Of a stretch of DNA of 64,000 nucleotides, positions 35,199 through 43,274 are shown piece by piece; position 1 is the stretch's first letter; the number at the start of each line of letters is the position of its first letter. Position numbers and translations under genes: made by a program. Below the pieces are notes generated by a model that worked only from the letters and a program-made list of their open reading frames with translations, ran no database searches and had not been told where the DNA came from. The stretch is from SHVO01 sp041906145 (GTDB lineage: Bacteria > Pseudomonadota > Alphaproteobacteria > Rhodospirillales > Rhodospirillaceae): positions 1-64,000 of the forward strand of contig JAYRJU010000006.1 of NCBI GenBank assembly GCA_041906145.1. Reading direction: 5' to 3'.

Positions 35199-35996
35199 AT
35201 GGCCCCGCGCAGTCCCATCAAGCTCAACGGTGTCGTCCTCCCGCCGCAGATGATCGCGGCGGAGGCGCAGCACCATCCAGCCGCCACACCCGCCCATGCC
35301 TATGTCGCCGCCGCGCGGGCGATCATCGTCCGCACTCTCCTTCTGGAAGAAGCCAACCGTCGCGGGATCGTCCCCAAACCCGAACTTGTCGCTCCGGGTA
35401 AGCGCGAACTCGACGACGAAGCCCGCATCCGGGCGCTCATGGAAGCGGCCGTGCCGGTCCCGGAAACCGGCGAAGACGAATGCCGGGCCTATTACGCCGC
35501 AAACACGACACGGTTTCGCGCAGCGGATCTGTTCGAGGCCTCCCACATCCTGTTTGCGGCCCATCCACACGACACGGCAGCATTCAAAACCGCGGTAGAG
35601 CGCGCGGAGGCAACCATCGCCACGCTCACTCAGGCCCCGACGCGCTTTGAGGCCATCGCGAAGGAAAAGTCGGACTGCGATTCACGCGCCAATGGCGGGC
35701 GTCTCGGCCAGATCCTCCGTGGCGAGCTGGTGTCTGAGTTCGAGCAGGTCCTCTATACGCTCGTCGAAGGCCAGATTGCGCCTTCCCCCGTGAAGACTCG
35801 CTTCGGCGCCCACGTCGTCAAACTCGACGCCCGCGCCCTTGGTGAGATTCTGCCCTTTGAATATGTGGGCGACCAAATCGCCGCATTCCTCTCCGAACGT
35901 TCCTGGCGGCAGGATGTGGCTCGCTTCATCGAGGGTCTTGTTTCCACGGCCTCTATCGAAGGCGTCGCTATGAACCCCGAGACGGCAGCCGCATGA
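35199..35996 (+). CDS. PpiC/parvulin-type peptidyl-prolyl isomerase of the nar operon
   Basis: The 265-residue protein has an N-terminal helical part (LLLEEANRRGIVPKPELV) and a parvulin domain (ASHILFAAHP, FEAIAKEKSDCDSRANGGRLGQILRGELVSEFEQVLYTL-type segment, VKTRFGAHVVKLD). There is no signal peptide, so it should act in the cytoplasm, like NifM-type isomerases that help mature metalloenzymes. Its place two bases after narI suggests a role in folding or assembly of the nitrate reductase. It overlaps the next small gene by four bases. Confidence 0.85.
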   Translation: MAPRSPIKLNGVVLPPQMIAAEAQHHPAATPAHAYVAAARAIIVRTLLLEEANRRGIVPKPELVAPGKRELDDEARIRALMEAAVPVPETGEDECRAYYAANTTRFRAADLFEASHILFAAHPHDTAAFKTAVERAEATIATLTQAPTRFEAIAKEKSDCDSRANGGRLGQILRGELVSEFEQVLYTLVEGQIAPSPVKTRFGAHVVKLDARALGEILPFEYVGDQIAAFLSERSWRQDVARFIEGLVSTASIEGVAMNPETAAA

Positions 35997-36301
35997 ACAC
36001 CTTAGGTGAGTTCCTGGCGGAGTTTGAAGATCCGCAAAAGCTCTTCGCCGTCCTGGCCGCAGCAGACGACACGGCGGGCATAGACCTCCTGGCCGCACGC
36101 GAGCGCGCCACGGGCGTCGCGCCCCAGGACCTGGTCTTTGAGGCGGTTCAGACCTTTAGCCGCGAGGCCTCTCCGGACGCATGGCTGAAGCTTATCGGCC
36201 GGATGCAAAATGCGTCCTCTCCGGGCTCGGTTTGCCTTTCTGAAATCCTAGCTTGGTCCATGCAGCGCGACGAGGCGCCGGTGACAGCGCAACCTACCTA
36301 G
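35993..36301 (+). CDS. small cytoplasmic protein of unknown function at the end of the nar operon
   Basis: The 102-residue protein is acidic and mostly helical (LGEFLAEFEDPQKLFAVLAAADDTAG, QDLVFEAVQTFSREASPDAWLKLIGRM). It has one cysteine and no signal peptide or membrane segment. I do not recognise a family. Its ATG overlaps the isomerase stop codon, so it is translated with the nar operon and is probably an accessory factor. The convergent integrase gene ends 34 bases downstream. Confidence 0.7.
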   Translation: MNTLGEFLAEFEDPQKLFAVLAAADDTAGIDLLAARERATGVAPQDLVFEAVQTFSREASPDAWLKLIGRMQNASSPGSVCLSEILAWSMQRDEAPVTAQPT

Positions 36302-36334
36302 ACGAACCACCACAAGGGTACAATCAGGAAAGAG

Positions 36335-37540
36335 TTACTCTGCGGCTAATGCGGGCGCCGGTAAGGCGGATCGAAGTCGATCAAGATAATCTGCCCAGAG
36401 TTGCATCATTTGAACGCGTTCGTCCCAGAACTCAGCGAGGTGAATATAGGCTTTGCGCGCGTCATTGCCTTCTACATGAGCCAACTGGCGTTCAATCGCA
36501 TCCGGGTTCCACTTGCCCATTTCATTGAGCAGAGTGGAAGGCATTCCCCTGAATCCGTGCCCGGTCATTTCGTCTCCGGAATAGCCCATACGTCTCAGCG
36601 CAGCGGTGACGGTGTTCTCCGACATGGGCTGATCATTGCCCCGGACCGAGGGAAACAGGTAACGGCTGTTGATCCCAATCTCCTTCACCTCCCTAATGAT
36701 TTCGCGCGCTTGCCTGGACAGCGGAACGCGATGCGGCCGGCGCATTTTCATCTTCTCCGCCGGGATGCGCCATTCGGTCTCATAAGTGAATTCAACCCAT
36801 TCAGCGTGACGGAGTTCTCCCGGGCGAACAAAGACGAGCGGCGCCAGGCGGAGCGCTAGCTTCGTAGTGGGTGAACCGCCGTACCCGTCGATGGCGCGAA
36901 GCAAGCCCCCGATCTTGGTGGGATCGACGATTGTTGCCCGGTGCTTGACCTCAGGCGTGATCAAAGCGTCACGAAGATCGAAGGACAAATCCCGCCCTCC
37001 CCGGCCCCTCGCGATCGCGTACCTGAAAACCTGCCCGCAAGTGCTCCGGCAGCGCCGGGCGCTCTCGTAGAGCTTCTTCGCTTCGATCTTGCGAAGGGCG
37101 GCCAGGAGCATGGGGGTGGTGATTTGTTCGATCTGGAGACCACCGATATCCGGATATACGAGGCCAAGGAGCCAACGCATCTTCTTGATGGTCTTTGGCG
37201 TAGAGCCCTCGGTCTCGTACTTTTGGACCAGTTCCTCCGCGATGGTCTTGAAGCTTCTGTCCGCCGTGGCGAGAAGCTTCTCCTCTTTCCGTTGGACGGA
37301 CGGATCGATGCCCCTCTCCAGCAGCTTCTTGGCGTCTTCGCGCTTATCGCGGGCCTCCTTCAGGCTGGTTGCCGGATAGACGCCCATGGCCATCGTCTTT
37401 TGTTTGCCGCCAAAACGGTATGAAAAGCGCCAAAGCTTGTTGCCGTTTGGATTGATGAGGAGGTGAAGCCCGCCGCCGTCCGCGACCTTCGGGGGCTGGG
37501 TTCCGGGCTTCTCGGCCTTAATGGCGACGTCCGTGAGCAT
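36335..37540 (-). CDS. P4-type tyrosine integrase of the nitrate island
   Basis: The 401-residue recombinase has the P4-type DNA-binding N-terminus (KVADGGGLHLLINPNGNKLWRFSYRF, MAMGVYPATSLKEARDKRE), a core-binding domain and a catalytic domain. RPGELRHAEW carries the first arginine, TGHGFRGMPSTLLNE the His and second Arg, and QLAHVEGNDARKAYIH the His and the nucleophilic Tyr. All key residues are present, so it is probably active. ATG at 37540 begins the recognisable domain; an open frame continues 44 codons upstream through TACCAAC palindromes. It lies between the nar operon and tRNA-Phe, the usual position for an integrase that uses a tRNA as target. Confidence 0.92.
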   Translation of the reverse strand: MLTDVAIKAEKPGTQPPKVADGGGLHLLINPNGNKLWRFSYRFGGKQKTMAMGVYPATSLKEARDKREDAKKLLERGIDPSVQRKEEKLLATADRSFKTIAEELVQKYETEGSTPKTIKKMRWLLGLVYPDIGGLQIEQITTPMLLAALRKIEAKKLYESARRCRSTCGQVFRYAIARGRGGRDLSFDLRDALITPEVKHRATIVDPTKIGGLLRAIDGYGGSPTTKLALRLAPLVFVRPGELRHAEWVEFTYETEWRIPAEKMKMRRPHRVPLSRQAREIIREVKEIGINSRYLFPSVRGNDQPMSENTVTAALRRMGYSGDEMTGHGFRGMPSTLLNEMGKWNPDAIERQLAHVEGNDARKAYIHLAEFWDERVQMMQLWADYLDRLRSALPAPALAAE

Positions 37541-37559
37541 TTCCTGCGACCTCGTGGTA

Positions 37560-37673
37560 TGTTGGTAGCGCCATACCAACACCCGAGTTTTCCGTCGCGG
37601 GTATGACTCCGAAAGCGGGAGTCTGTTGGTATCGATTTCGGACACTGCGTCCGATACCAACGGAAATACCAAC
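37560..37673. promoter_or_regulatory. cluster of five TACCAAC/GTTGGTA motifs upstream of the integrase
   Basis: TGTTGGTA-N6-TACCAACA (37560-37581) is one palindrome. GTTGGTATCG (37625-37634) and CGATACCAAC (37652-37661) form a second, with a nested CGGAC/GTCCG hairpin inside. Another ATACCAAC is at 37666-37673. Such repeats next to an attachment site are expected of integrase arm-type or excisionase sites, and could also regulate the integrase. Confidence 0.55.
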
Positions 37674-37785
37674 AGCTCTTGCGGCTGCCCACCAACGTGG
37701 GCGGGTAACTGCGAACGCGGAAAGGCCCGATTTTATTGGATAAGTTCGACGCCTGCGGACGACTACGAACAACTACGATTTGGAG

Positions 37786-37803
37786 GAATGGTGCCCGGAG
37801 CCG
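37786..37803. repeat. right attachment-site copy, inside tRNA-Phe
   Basis: GAATGGTGCCCGGAGCCG covers the acceptor 3' strand and CCA end of tRNA-Phe and three bases beyond it. The identical sequence at 22528-22545 marks the far end of the island. Confidence 0.85.
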
Positions 37804-37864
37804 GAGTTGAACCAGCGACACGCGGATTTTCAATCCGCTGCTCTACCAACTGAGCTATCCGGGC
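37789..37864 (-). tRNA. tRNA-Phe (anticodon GAA)
   Basis: The 76-base gene reads from 37864 downward: acceptor GCCCGGA, D arm with AGCTCAGTTGGTAGAGC, anticodon stem-loop GGATTGAAAATCC with GAA at 37831-37829, T arm with GGTTCAACTCC, acceptor 3' strand and an encoded CCA (37791-37789). All four stems pair. Its 3' end is the integration target of the nitrate island. Confidence 0.97.
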
Positions 37865-38248
37865 ACGGAGGCGGACCTCTTGGAGAGGGGCGCTTTATAT
37901 TAGAGAAGACGGCGGGTGTCCAGACGCCGGTTTTAGCCCTAAGAACTTGAGGGAACAGCCCTTTTTTCGGGGCAAAATAGGCATCGGGGAGCAGGCTGGG
38001 ACGTTAGGCGTCCCGGACGGTGGTGGTAGCCCGATGGCGGCCCCCCTCGCCTCATAGCCGACAACGGTCACGGCAGGGCGAAGGAATCACGAGGTCGGTC
38101 GCCATCGCGGCCTCGGCGCCGCGCATCAGCCAGATTGCGCGGCATCGAGGCTGAAAGCCGTGACGAAAGTCGGGCCGAACAGAAACTTAAGCGGCGCTGC
38201 AATCCTAGGCGCTTCGCACCGATCGCGTCCGTCGGCATTCCGCTCATT
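37865..38248. other. gap between yacG and tRNA-Phe, no gene assigned
   Basis: The 384-base gap contains a GGGACG/CGTCCC hairpin near 38000 and runs of A/T around 37955-37980, but no protein frame with a convincing start or domain. Part of it may be leader or processing sequence of a yacG-tRNA transcript. Confidence 0.4.
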
Positions 38249-38470
38249 TTAGGTTTCTTCTTCGCCCTGGCGCGGAGCATCTGCGGGCGTTTCCGCGGTC
38301 TCGACCCGGTAGCGCTCGGTGAACCACGAGCCAAGGTCGATCTCCGCGCAACGCAGCGAACAGAAAGGGCGATACCTGGGCTGTACCGGTTCGCCGCAAC
38401 GCGCGCATTTCGCCGCCGTCACACGTACGGCCGCAGGTTTGTCGTCGAAAGTTGCGGGATCTGACGTCAT
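38249..38470 (-). CDS. yacG: YacG zinc-finger DNA gyrase inhibitor
   Basis: The 73-residue protein has the YacG pattern K-C-A-R-C-G-E-P-V then R-P-F-C-S-L-R-C-A-E-I-D-L-G-S-W-F-T-E-R-Y. Cys22, Cys25, Cys37 and Cys41 bind zinc. In Escherichia coli YacG binds GyrB and blocks gyrase from DNA. The C-terminal tail is acidic (ETAETPADAPRQGEEET). ATG at 38470 is chosen; an upstream TTG at 38506 gives 12 more residues. yacG just upstream of tRNA-Phe is a common alphaproteobacterial order. Confidence 0.9.
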   Translation of the reverse strand: MTSDPATFDDKPAAVRVTAAKCARCGEPVQPRYRPFCSLRCAEIDLGSWFTERYRVETAETPADAPRQGEEET

Positions 38471-38643
38471 TCCACTTATTTCGGGCAAATCCCAATGGCT
38501 CGTCAAGCCGAGCTTATACTTTCGGTCTAAGGCCCCCTAAACGACCGCGCCCCTGGCTCATACCCCTCCTCACATGCCCTTGTTCGGCCGCCCGCCTAAG
38601 GTCTGCGTCATGAAAAACAACAACGCAGATACGGAGTGCGACC

Positions 38644-39462
38644 GTGCTTTCTCTTCTTCGGACAACCCTAGTCGTCGGAACAGCTCTTTTGAGCACGACC
38701 GCAGCACTTGCGGCCGACGGCGGTTTTCTCCCCGCCGGTGTTTCCGGAACGCTCGTAGTCACCACCGACTACGTGGACGCGGGCCTTTCCCAAACCCTTG
38801 GACATTTTGCCGTTCAAGGCGGCCTCGCTTGGACCCATGAAAGTGGCGCGAGGGCCGGCTTCTTTGCATCGAACATGGACTTTGGGATCGATGATCCCAT
38901 CGTGGCGGAGTTTGATCCCTATGTCGGGTATAGCAACAGTTTCACGGCGCTCGGCGGCAATTTCGACTATGCGCTAAGCGCGACCTACAACTTCCATCCG
39001 CGCCATAAGATCGATCGCGCCGCTCCCGCGAATGCCATTGCACGCGAAAAAGCCGCGGCGTTCGAAGATCTGCCGGAAGCCTCGATCCCGATCAATCCCG
39101 ATACCGTCAACAGCGATTACGATTTCCTGGAACTCGGTGCGGAACTATCGCGCGAAATAAGTCTCGGCACATGGTCGGTATCGACAGCTTTTTCGCCGGA
39201 CGGGCCCGGTGGACCCGGCAGCGTTGTCGCCCTCGCCGCTGGCCTCTCTTACCCGGTGACCGACGAACTCTCGGTCGACGTCAACGTGCAAAGAACATGG
39301 ACGCCGGCCGCCATTGGCGCCGACTACATCGACTGGAACGCAGGCCTTTCCTACGCACTGGAATGGGTCGGCCTCGACCTTCGCTATCACAAGGCGCAGG
39401 ACCGCGCGTGCGACGGCGGTTGCAGGTCCCGCTTTACGTTTAGTGTCACCAGAGAATTTTAG
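38644..39462 (+). CDS. TIGR02001-family outer-membrane protein
   Basis: The 272-residue precursor has a signal peptide (MLSLLRTTLVVGTALLSTTAALAA) and begins with VSGTLVVTTDYVDAGLSQT, which matches the V-x-x-T-T-D-Y-x-x-x-G-x-S-Q signature of TIGR02001 proteins. Alternating polar/hydrophobic strands and the final C-terminal phenylalanine (FTFSVTREF) indicate a beta-barrel. The function of the family is unsettled; a channel for small molecules has been proposed. The start is GTG at 38644 after ACGGAG. It lies 14 bases upstream of the chemoreceptor gene, so the two are probably co-transcribed. Confidence 0.8.
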   Translation: MLSLLRTTLVVGTALLSTTAALAADGGFLPAGVSGTLVVTTDYVDAGLSQTLGHFAVQGGLAWTHESGARAGFFASNMDFGIDDPIVAEFDPYVGYSNSFTALGGNFDYALSATYNFHPRHKIDRAAPANAIAREKAAAFEDLPEASIPINPDTVNSDYDFLELGAELSREISLGTWSVSTAFSPDGPGGPGSVVALAAGLSYPVTDELSVDVNVQRTWTPAAIGADYIDWNAGLSYALEWVGLDLRYHKAQDRACDGGCRSRFTFSVTREF

Positions 39463-39476
39463 AGAAGAGATTTCAA

Positions 39477-41162
39477 ATGTTCACGCAAACAACCATCCCC
39501 CGTAAACTGACGATCCTCGTCAGCCTCGCAATTGGCGCACTTGTCATCGTTGGCGGCGCCGGTTTCTTCGGCCTCCTGGGTAGCGACCGCGGCCTCACCA
39601 AGGTCAACGCGGTGACAGTCGCCGTCCGTCAGCAGATGCAGGCGGATATGATGCATGACGCTCTGCGCGCGGACGTCTTGATGGCATTGCGTGTCGGACC
39701 GGCCGGTACGGATGCCGATAAGATGGCGGTCCAGAACGACCTCGAAGAACACATCACGTCGATCAATGAGTCGATCCACACCCTGGAAGGTCTCGACGTC
39801 TCGCCGGACATCACAAAGGCCGTCGCCGGCGTAGCCGATCCCTTACAGGTGTACACCACAACCGCGCGCGCCATCGCCGGGTCCGCGCTCGCCGGTTCAG
39901 GCAATGCCGCAAACGATTTCCCCGCCTTTATGGAGAAGTTTTCGGCTCTCGAAGAAGCGATGGAGGACCTCGGCGACACCATCGAAAGCAAGAGCACGGC
40001 GATCGCTGAAGAAGCGACCGCGACGAACAGATCGCTCCTCATCACGCTGCTGACCGTCGCAGGCATGGCGACCGCCGCACAAATCATCATCGGCCGCTTG
40101 ATTGGCCGCGCCATCTCGCAACCGATCACAACAATGGTTGGGGCCATGAGCCAACTCGCCGATGGCAACAATACGGTGACGATCCCCGGCACGGGGCTGC
40201 GCAACGAAATCGGCGCCATGGCCGGCGCGGTCCAGGTATTCAAGGACAATATGATCAAGGCTGAAGAACTGGCGTTGGCTCAGGAAGTCGCCCGTAAAGC
40301 CAAGGAAGCCCGTGCCGAGCGGGTCGCCGTACGGACGAAGAGCTTCGATAACGTGGTGCGTCTATCGCTGGGCGCGGTGTCGACAGCTAGCAAGCAAATG
40401 GAAACATCCGCGGCCTCGATGCAGGCCGTAGCCGAAGAGACGAACACGCAGTCCTCTGCCGTAGCCGCCGCTTCGGAAGAAGCTTCGGTGAATGTGCAGA
40501 CCGTGGCCGCTGCGACCGAAGAGCTTTCGAGTTCGATCAAAGAGATCGGCCGCCAGGTCGCGCAATCCTCGGCCGTCACGAGCAAAGCAGTGTCCGAAGC
40601 CAACAGGACCAAAGATCTGATGCGTGGTCTCGACGGGGCGGCGCAGGAAATCGGCAAGGTCGTTGCGATGATCACGGATATCGCCGAACAGACCAACCTG
40701 CTTGCGCTCAACGCCACGATTGAGGCCGCGCGCGCCGGTGAGGCCGGCAAGGGTTTCGCGGTGGTGGCGTCCGAGGTGAAGAGCCTCGCGACTCAGACGT
40801 CGAAGGCGACGGAAGAAATCTCGCAGCGGATCGCGGGTGTGCAGGACGCCGCCAAGTCGTCGGTGACCGCAATCGAGCACATCTTCGAAACCATCGGTAG
40901 CATAAACGAGATTTCGACCACCATCGCCGCGGCTATTGAAGAGCAGGCCGTCGCAACCGCCGAAATCGCCCGCAACGTCGAACAGGCCGCCCAGGGCACC
41001 AAGGAAGTTTCCGCCAATATCGTCGGCGTCACACACGCCGCCGGCGAAACAGGTCAGGTCTCCACGCTCGTGCTGGGCGCGGCCAAGTCGCTGGCCGAGC
41101 AATCGGAAAGCCTACGCCGTGAAGTCGACGGCTTCCTCGCGGACATCAAAGAAGCCGCTTAA
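39477..41162 (+). CDS. methyl-accepting chemotaxis protein
   Basis: The 561-residue receptor has a membrane helix at about 10-32, a helical periplasmic sensor to about 183, and a second membrane helix at about 184-206 (LLITLLTVAGMATAAQIIIG). A HAMP domain follows (AISQPITTMVGAMSQLADGNNTVTIPG), then a long signalling coiled coil with the hairpin tip DIAEQTNLLALNATIEAARA near residues 400-420. The signal it detects is unknown. No C-terminal pentapeptide for CheR binding is seen (it ends DIKEAA). No other chemotaxis genes are nearby. The gene is followed by two hairpins at 41181-41246. Confidence 0.95.
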   Translation: MFTQTTIPRKLTILVSLAIGALVIVGGAGFFGLLGSDRGLTKVNAVTVAVRQQMQADMMHDALRADVLMALRVGPAGTDADKMAVQNDLEEHITSINESIHTLEGLDVSPDITKAVAGVADPLQVYTTTARAIAGSALAGSGNAANDFPAFMEKFSALEEAMEDLGDTIESKSTAIAEEATATNRSLLITLLTVAGMATAAQIIIGRLIGRAISQPITTMVGAMSQLADGNNTVTIPGTGLRNEIGAMAGAVQVFKDNMIKAEELALAQEVARKAKEARAERVAVRTKSFDNVVRLSLGAVSTASKQMETSAASMQAVAEETNTQSSAVAAASEEASVNVQTVAAATEELSSSIKEIGRQVAQSSAVTSKAVSEANRTKDLMRGLDGAAQEIGKVVAMITDIAEQTNLLALNATIEAARAGEAGKGFAVVASEVKSLATQTSKATEEISQRIAGVQDAAKSSVTAIEHIFETIGSINEISTTIAAAIEEQAVATAEIARNVEQAAQGTKEVSANIVGVTHAAGETGQVSTLVLGAAKSLAEQSESLRREVDGFLADIKEAA

Positions 41163-41180
41163 TAGTCAAGGAAGGCCCCG

Positions 41181-41246
41181 TTTCACGCCGCCCCCTCTGG
41201 CGTGAAAGCGAAGAACGCTCTGCGGTCCCCTCTACCGCAGAGCGTT
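41181..41246. terminator. pair of hairpins between convergent chemoreceptor and RNase genes
   Basis: TTTCACGCC/GGCGTGAAA (41181-41189 with 41199-41207) and the 13-base AACGCTCTGCGGT/ACCGCAGAGCGTT (41214-41226 with 41234-41246) are perfect stems. Both loops contain CCCCTCT. There is no long T run, but the position between convergent genes suggests a bidirectional terminator. Confidence 0.7.
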
Positions 41247-41256
41247 TCGGCGTTTG

Positions 41257-42387
41257 TCAGGCGGGACGGACCTCGATCTGCTCACGATTGAAGTCGGCAC
41301 GGGGCACGATCTGAATCTCGGTCTTGGTAAGGTCACGCGCCTCGTTCACCGCGCGGGTGAGCGGCCCTTGCAACAGCGCGCCTACATCGGGCGCAACGTT
41401 GAGCGTCCATTTGGGCGGTCCGCTTTTTGACGCCGCCCGGACGACGGAGCGCAGCGCACGATACGCGACGCTCGCGGCGCTGAGTTCGCCCTTGTCCATC
41501 AGCGCGTCGACAAGAGAAAGCCCCATCCGTTGGCGCGTCATCTCAAGAAGGCCGAGAGACGTGAGCCCCACGACTTGCGCCGGGTTCGGGTCGGCCGCCA
41601 AGGATTTTGTGAGGATGCGCGGCAGCGCGGCTCGCGCCTTCGTCGGGATGATATCGATGAGAATGTGCCCGGCGACATTGCGTCGGCGTAGTTCCAACGC
41701 GATGGCCGTCATAGCCTCGAAATTGGCGCGCACCGGATCGGCGGCGCCCGAATTCACGTCGATGACGGTCAGCGCCTGCGTGTGCTCAATGATGATCGAG
41801 CCGCCGGACGGTAGTTTCACCTCGGGCCGCAGCGCAGCCTCGATGGCTTCTTCGACGCCGAAAGCTGTGAACAGATCGGTCTCAGCGGAATGAGATTCGA
41901 CGGGCGCGTCGGCCTCCAGCAGAGCCCGCACCCGCGCGACCTCGCGCAGGGGCTGGCAGATAATCGCGCGGATCCCCGCGCCGTAACGCGCCATCCATTC
42001 GACGACCGGTTCAGGAGCCGGCGCCGCGAGCAACGGCAGCTTTGCACCCGGTGCGATCACGGCTTTAACCGCTTTGAGGTCCGCGCCCTTGCCGGGACGC
42101 GGCGGCACCGTAACCGTGACACCAATCGCACTGCCTTCGGGCGGCGGTGATTTAATGTGAAGGACACCGGGCAACGCCTCGCCGTAATCGACAAAGACCG
42201 CCCCTGTCCCCGGCACCGGCGCTTTAACGCGCCCGTGATAGATGGCGCCCGGCTGCACATCACCATCACGGCGATGAATAACGGCAAGCACGACCTCATC
42301 TGCGAGCAGGGCGTAGCGCGTTTCGCCCGGCGAGCGCGCCACCAGGATCGTGTCGGGTTGCGGACTGCGGGTGTCTTGCTCAGACAT
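41257..42387 (-). CDS. short ribonuclease E/G family endoribonuclease
   Basis: The 376-residue enzyme has the S1-like N-terminal part (GAIYHGRVKAPVPGTGAVFVDYGEALPGVLH) and the RNase E/G catalytic core. ALTVIDVNSGA carries the first catalytic Asp, and AGHILIDIIPTK has the region of the second. It ends soon after TLNVAPDVGALLQGP and lacks the zinc-link and tail of E. coli RNase E, like other short alphaproteobacterial versions. It should process rRNA or tRNA precursors. It starts four bases after the upstream glycosyltransferase gene ends; in many relatives maf is at that position, so the context is altered here. Confidence 0.9.
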   Translation of the reverse strand: MSEQDTRSPQPDTILVARSPGETRYALLADEVVLAVIHRRDGDVQPGAIYHGRVKAPVPGTGAVFVDYGEALPGVLHIKSPPPEGSAIGVTVTVPPRPGKGADLKAVKAVIAPGAKLPLLAAPAPEPVVEWMARYGAGIRAIICQPLREVARVRALLEADAPVESHSAETDLFTAFGVEEAIEAALRPEVKLPSGGSIIIEHTQALTVIDVNSGAADPVRANFEAMTAIALELRRRNVAGHILIDIIPTKARAALPRILTKSLAADPNPAQVVGLTSLGLLEMTRQRMGLSLVDALMDKGELSAASVAYRALRSVVRAASKSGPPKWTLNVAPDVGALLQGPLTRAVNEARDLTKTEIQIVPRADFNREQIEVRPA

Positions 42388-42390
42388 TCA

Positions 42391-43269
42391 TCAACGTTCT
42401 TCGTAAGGGAAGTAACGGCTTTGCTCGTAGTCGAAGGCAATGGTCTTGATGCCGGTGCGCTGATGATCGGCGATCAGGTTTGAAATCCCCATCGTCGCGA
42501 GTTTCTTGGCAACGACGCGCTCACCCAATTTTTGCACGTCTGTGGGTATGACGGGCGAATAGCGCTGCAGCACCTTCACGCATTCATCGCGGTAGAGATC
42601 ACGGCTCACCATCGCTTTATTGGTACCCTGGATGCGGTAGATCCCCAGCGGCGCCGGCACGATGTAAAGGTCCGTCCTCATCATGAATCGGGCCCAGAGT
42701 TCGAAATCGCCGGCGAGTTTCAGCGTATGGTCGAAGGACGCGCCCACCGAATCCCATAACGAACGCCGCCAGAAAGTGCAGTCCTGCACGATCCATCCCG
42801 TGGACGGCAGGCCGAGCGTGCGGATGTGCTCGCCATTGAAGAAACCCCAGTTATCGACGCCTGCCAGAATTGTCGTTTTCACAACCGTCCCGTCTTTGCG
42901 CGCCTGCATGGGGAAGCGTGAGGTGATGAATTGCACCTCCGGCAATTGATCGAAGATATCGAGCACGGTCTGAATCGCCCACGGCGCGAGCTGATCGTCG
43001 GAGTTCAGCCAGCCCATGTAGGGCGCGTCCGATTTCGCGAACCCCTGCTCGATGGCATGATACATGCCCTCGTCTTTCTGCGACTGCCAGTGCGCGAGTT
43101 TGCCCGCGTAGCCCTTGATGATATCGACGGAATTGTCGGTCGAGCCGCCGTCCATCACGACATAGTCGACCCGGTCGAAACCTTTCGCATGCACGATCGA
43201 ACGCATGCAGTCGTCGAGATATGCGCCGTAATTGAAGTTCGTCGTGACCATGCAGAGGCGGTTCGTCAT
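42391..43269 (-). CDS. family 2 glycosyltransferase
   Basis: The 292-residue protein begins with a GT-A fold pattern (CMVTTNFNYGAYLDDCMRSI, DYVVMDGGSTDNSVDII) and has the metal/nucleotide-sugar motif WLNSDDQLAPWA. Later LKLAGDFELWARFM fits the acceptor-side E-D-x-x-L-W pattern of this family. It should add sugars to a surface glycan, but donor and acceptor are not predictable. ATG at 43269 is chosen; a GTG at 43278 overlaps the stop codon of the HAD-type gene upstream, so the two are translationally linked and probably act on the same glycan. Confidence 0.9.
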   Translation of the reverse strand: MTNRLCMVTTNFNYGAYLDDCMRSIVHAKGFDRVDYVVMDGGSTDNSVDIIKGYAGKLAHWQSQKDEGMYHAIEQGFAKSDAPYMGWLNSDDQLAPWAIQTVLDIFDQLPEVQFITSRFPMQARKDGTVVKTTILAGVDNWGFFNGEHIRTLGLPSTGWIVQDCTFWRRSLWDSVGASFDHTLKLAGDFELWARFMMRTDLYIVPAPLGIYRIQGTNKAMVSRDLYRDECVKVLQRYSPVIPTDVQKLGERVVAKKLATMGISNLIADHQRTGIKTIAFDYEQSRYFPYEER

Positions 43270-43274
43270 AGCGG

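Noticed and set aside
36428..36430. Phe in A-E-F-W-D-E-R of the integrase, where many relatives have Tyr, read at first as a lost catalytic residue
   Set aside because: Alignment with XerD and lambda integrase by the spacing from L-A-H places the nucleophile at the Tyr of K-A-Y-I-H, seven residues earlier, which is present.
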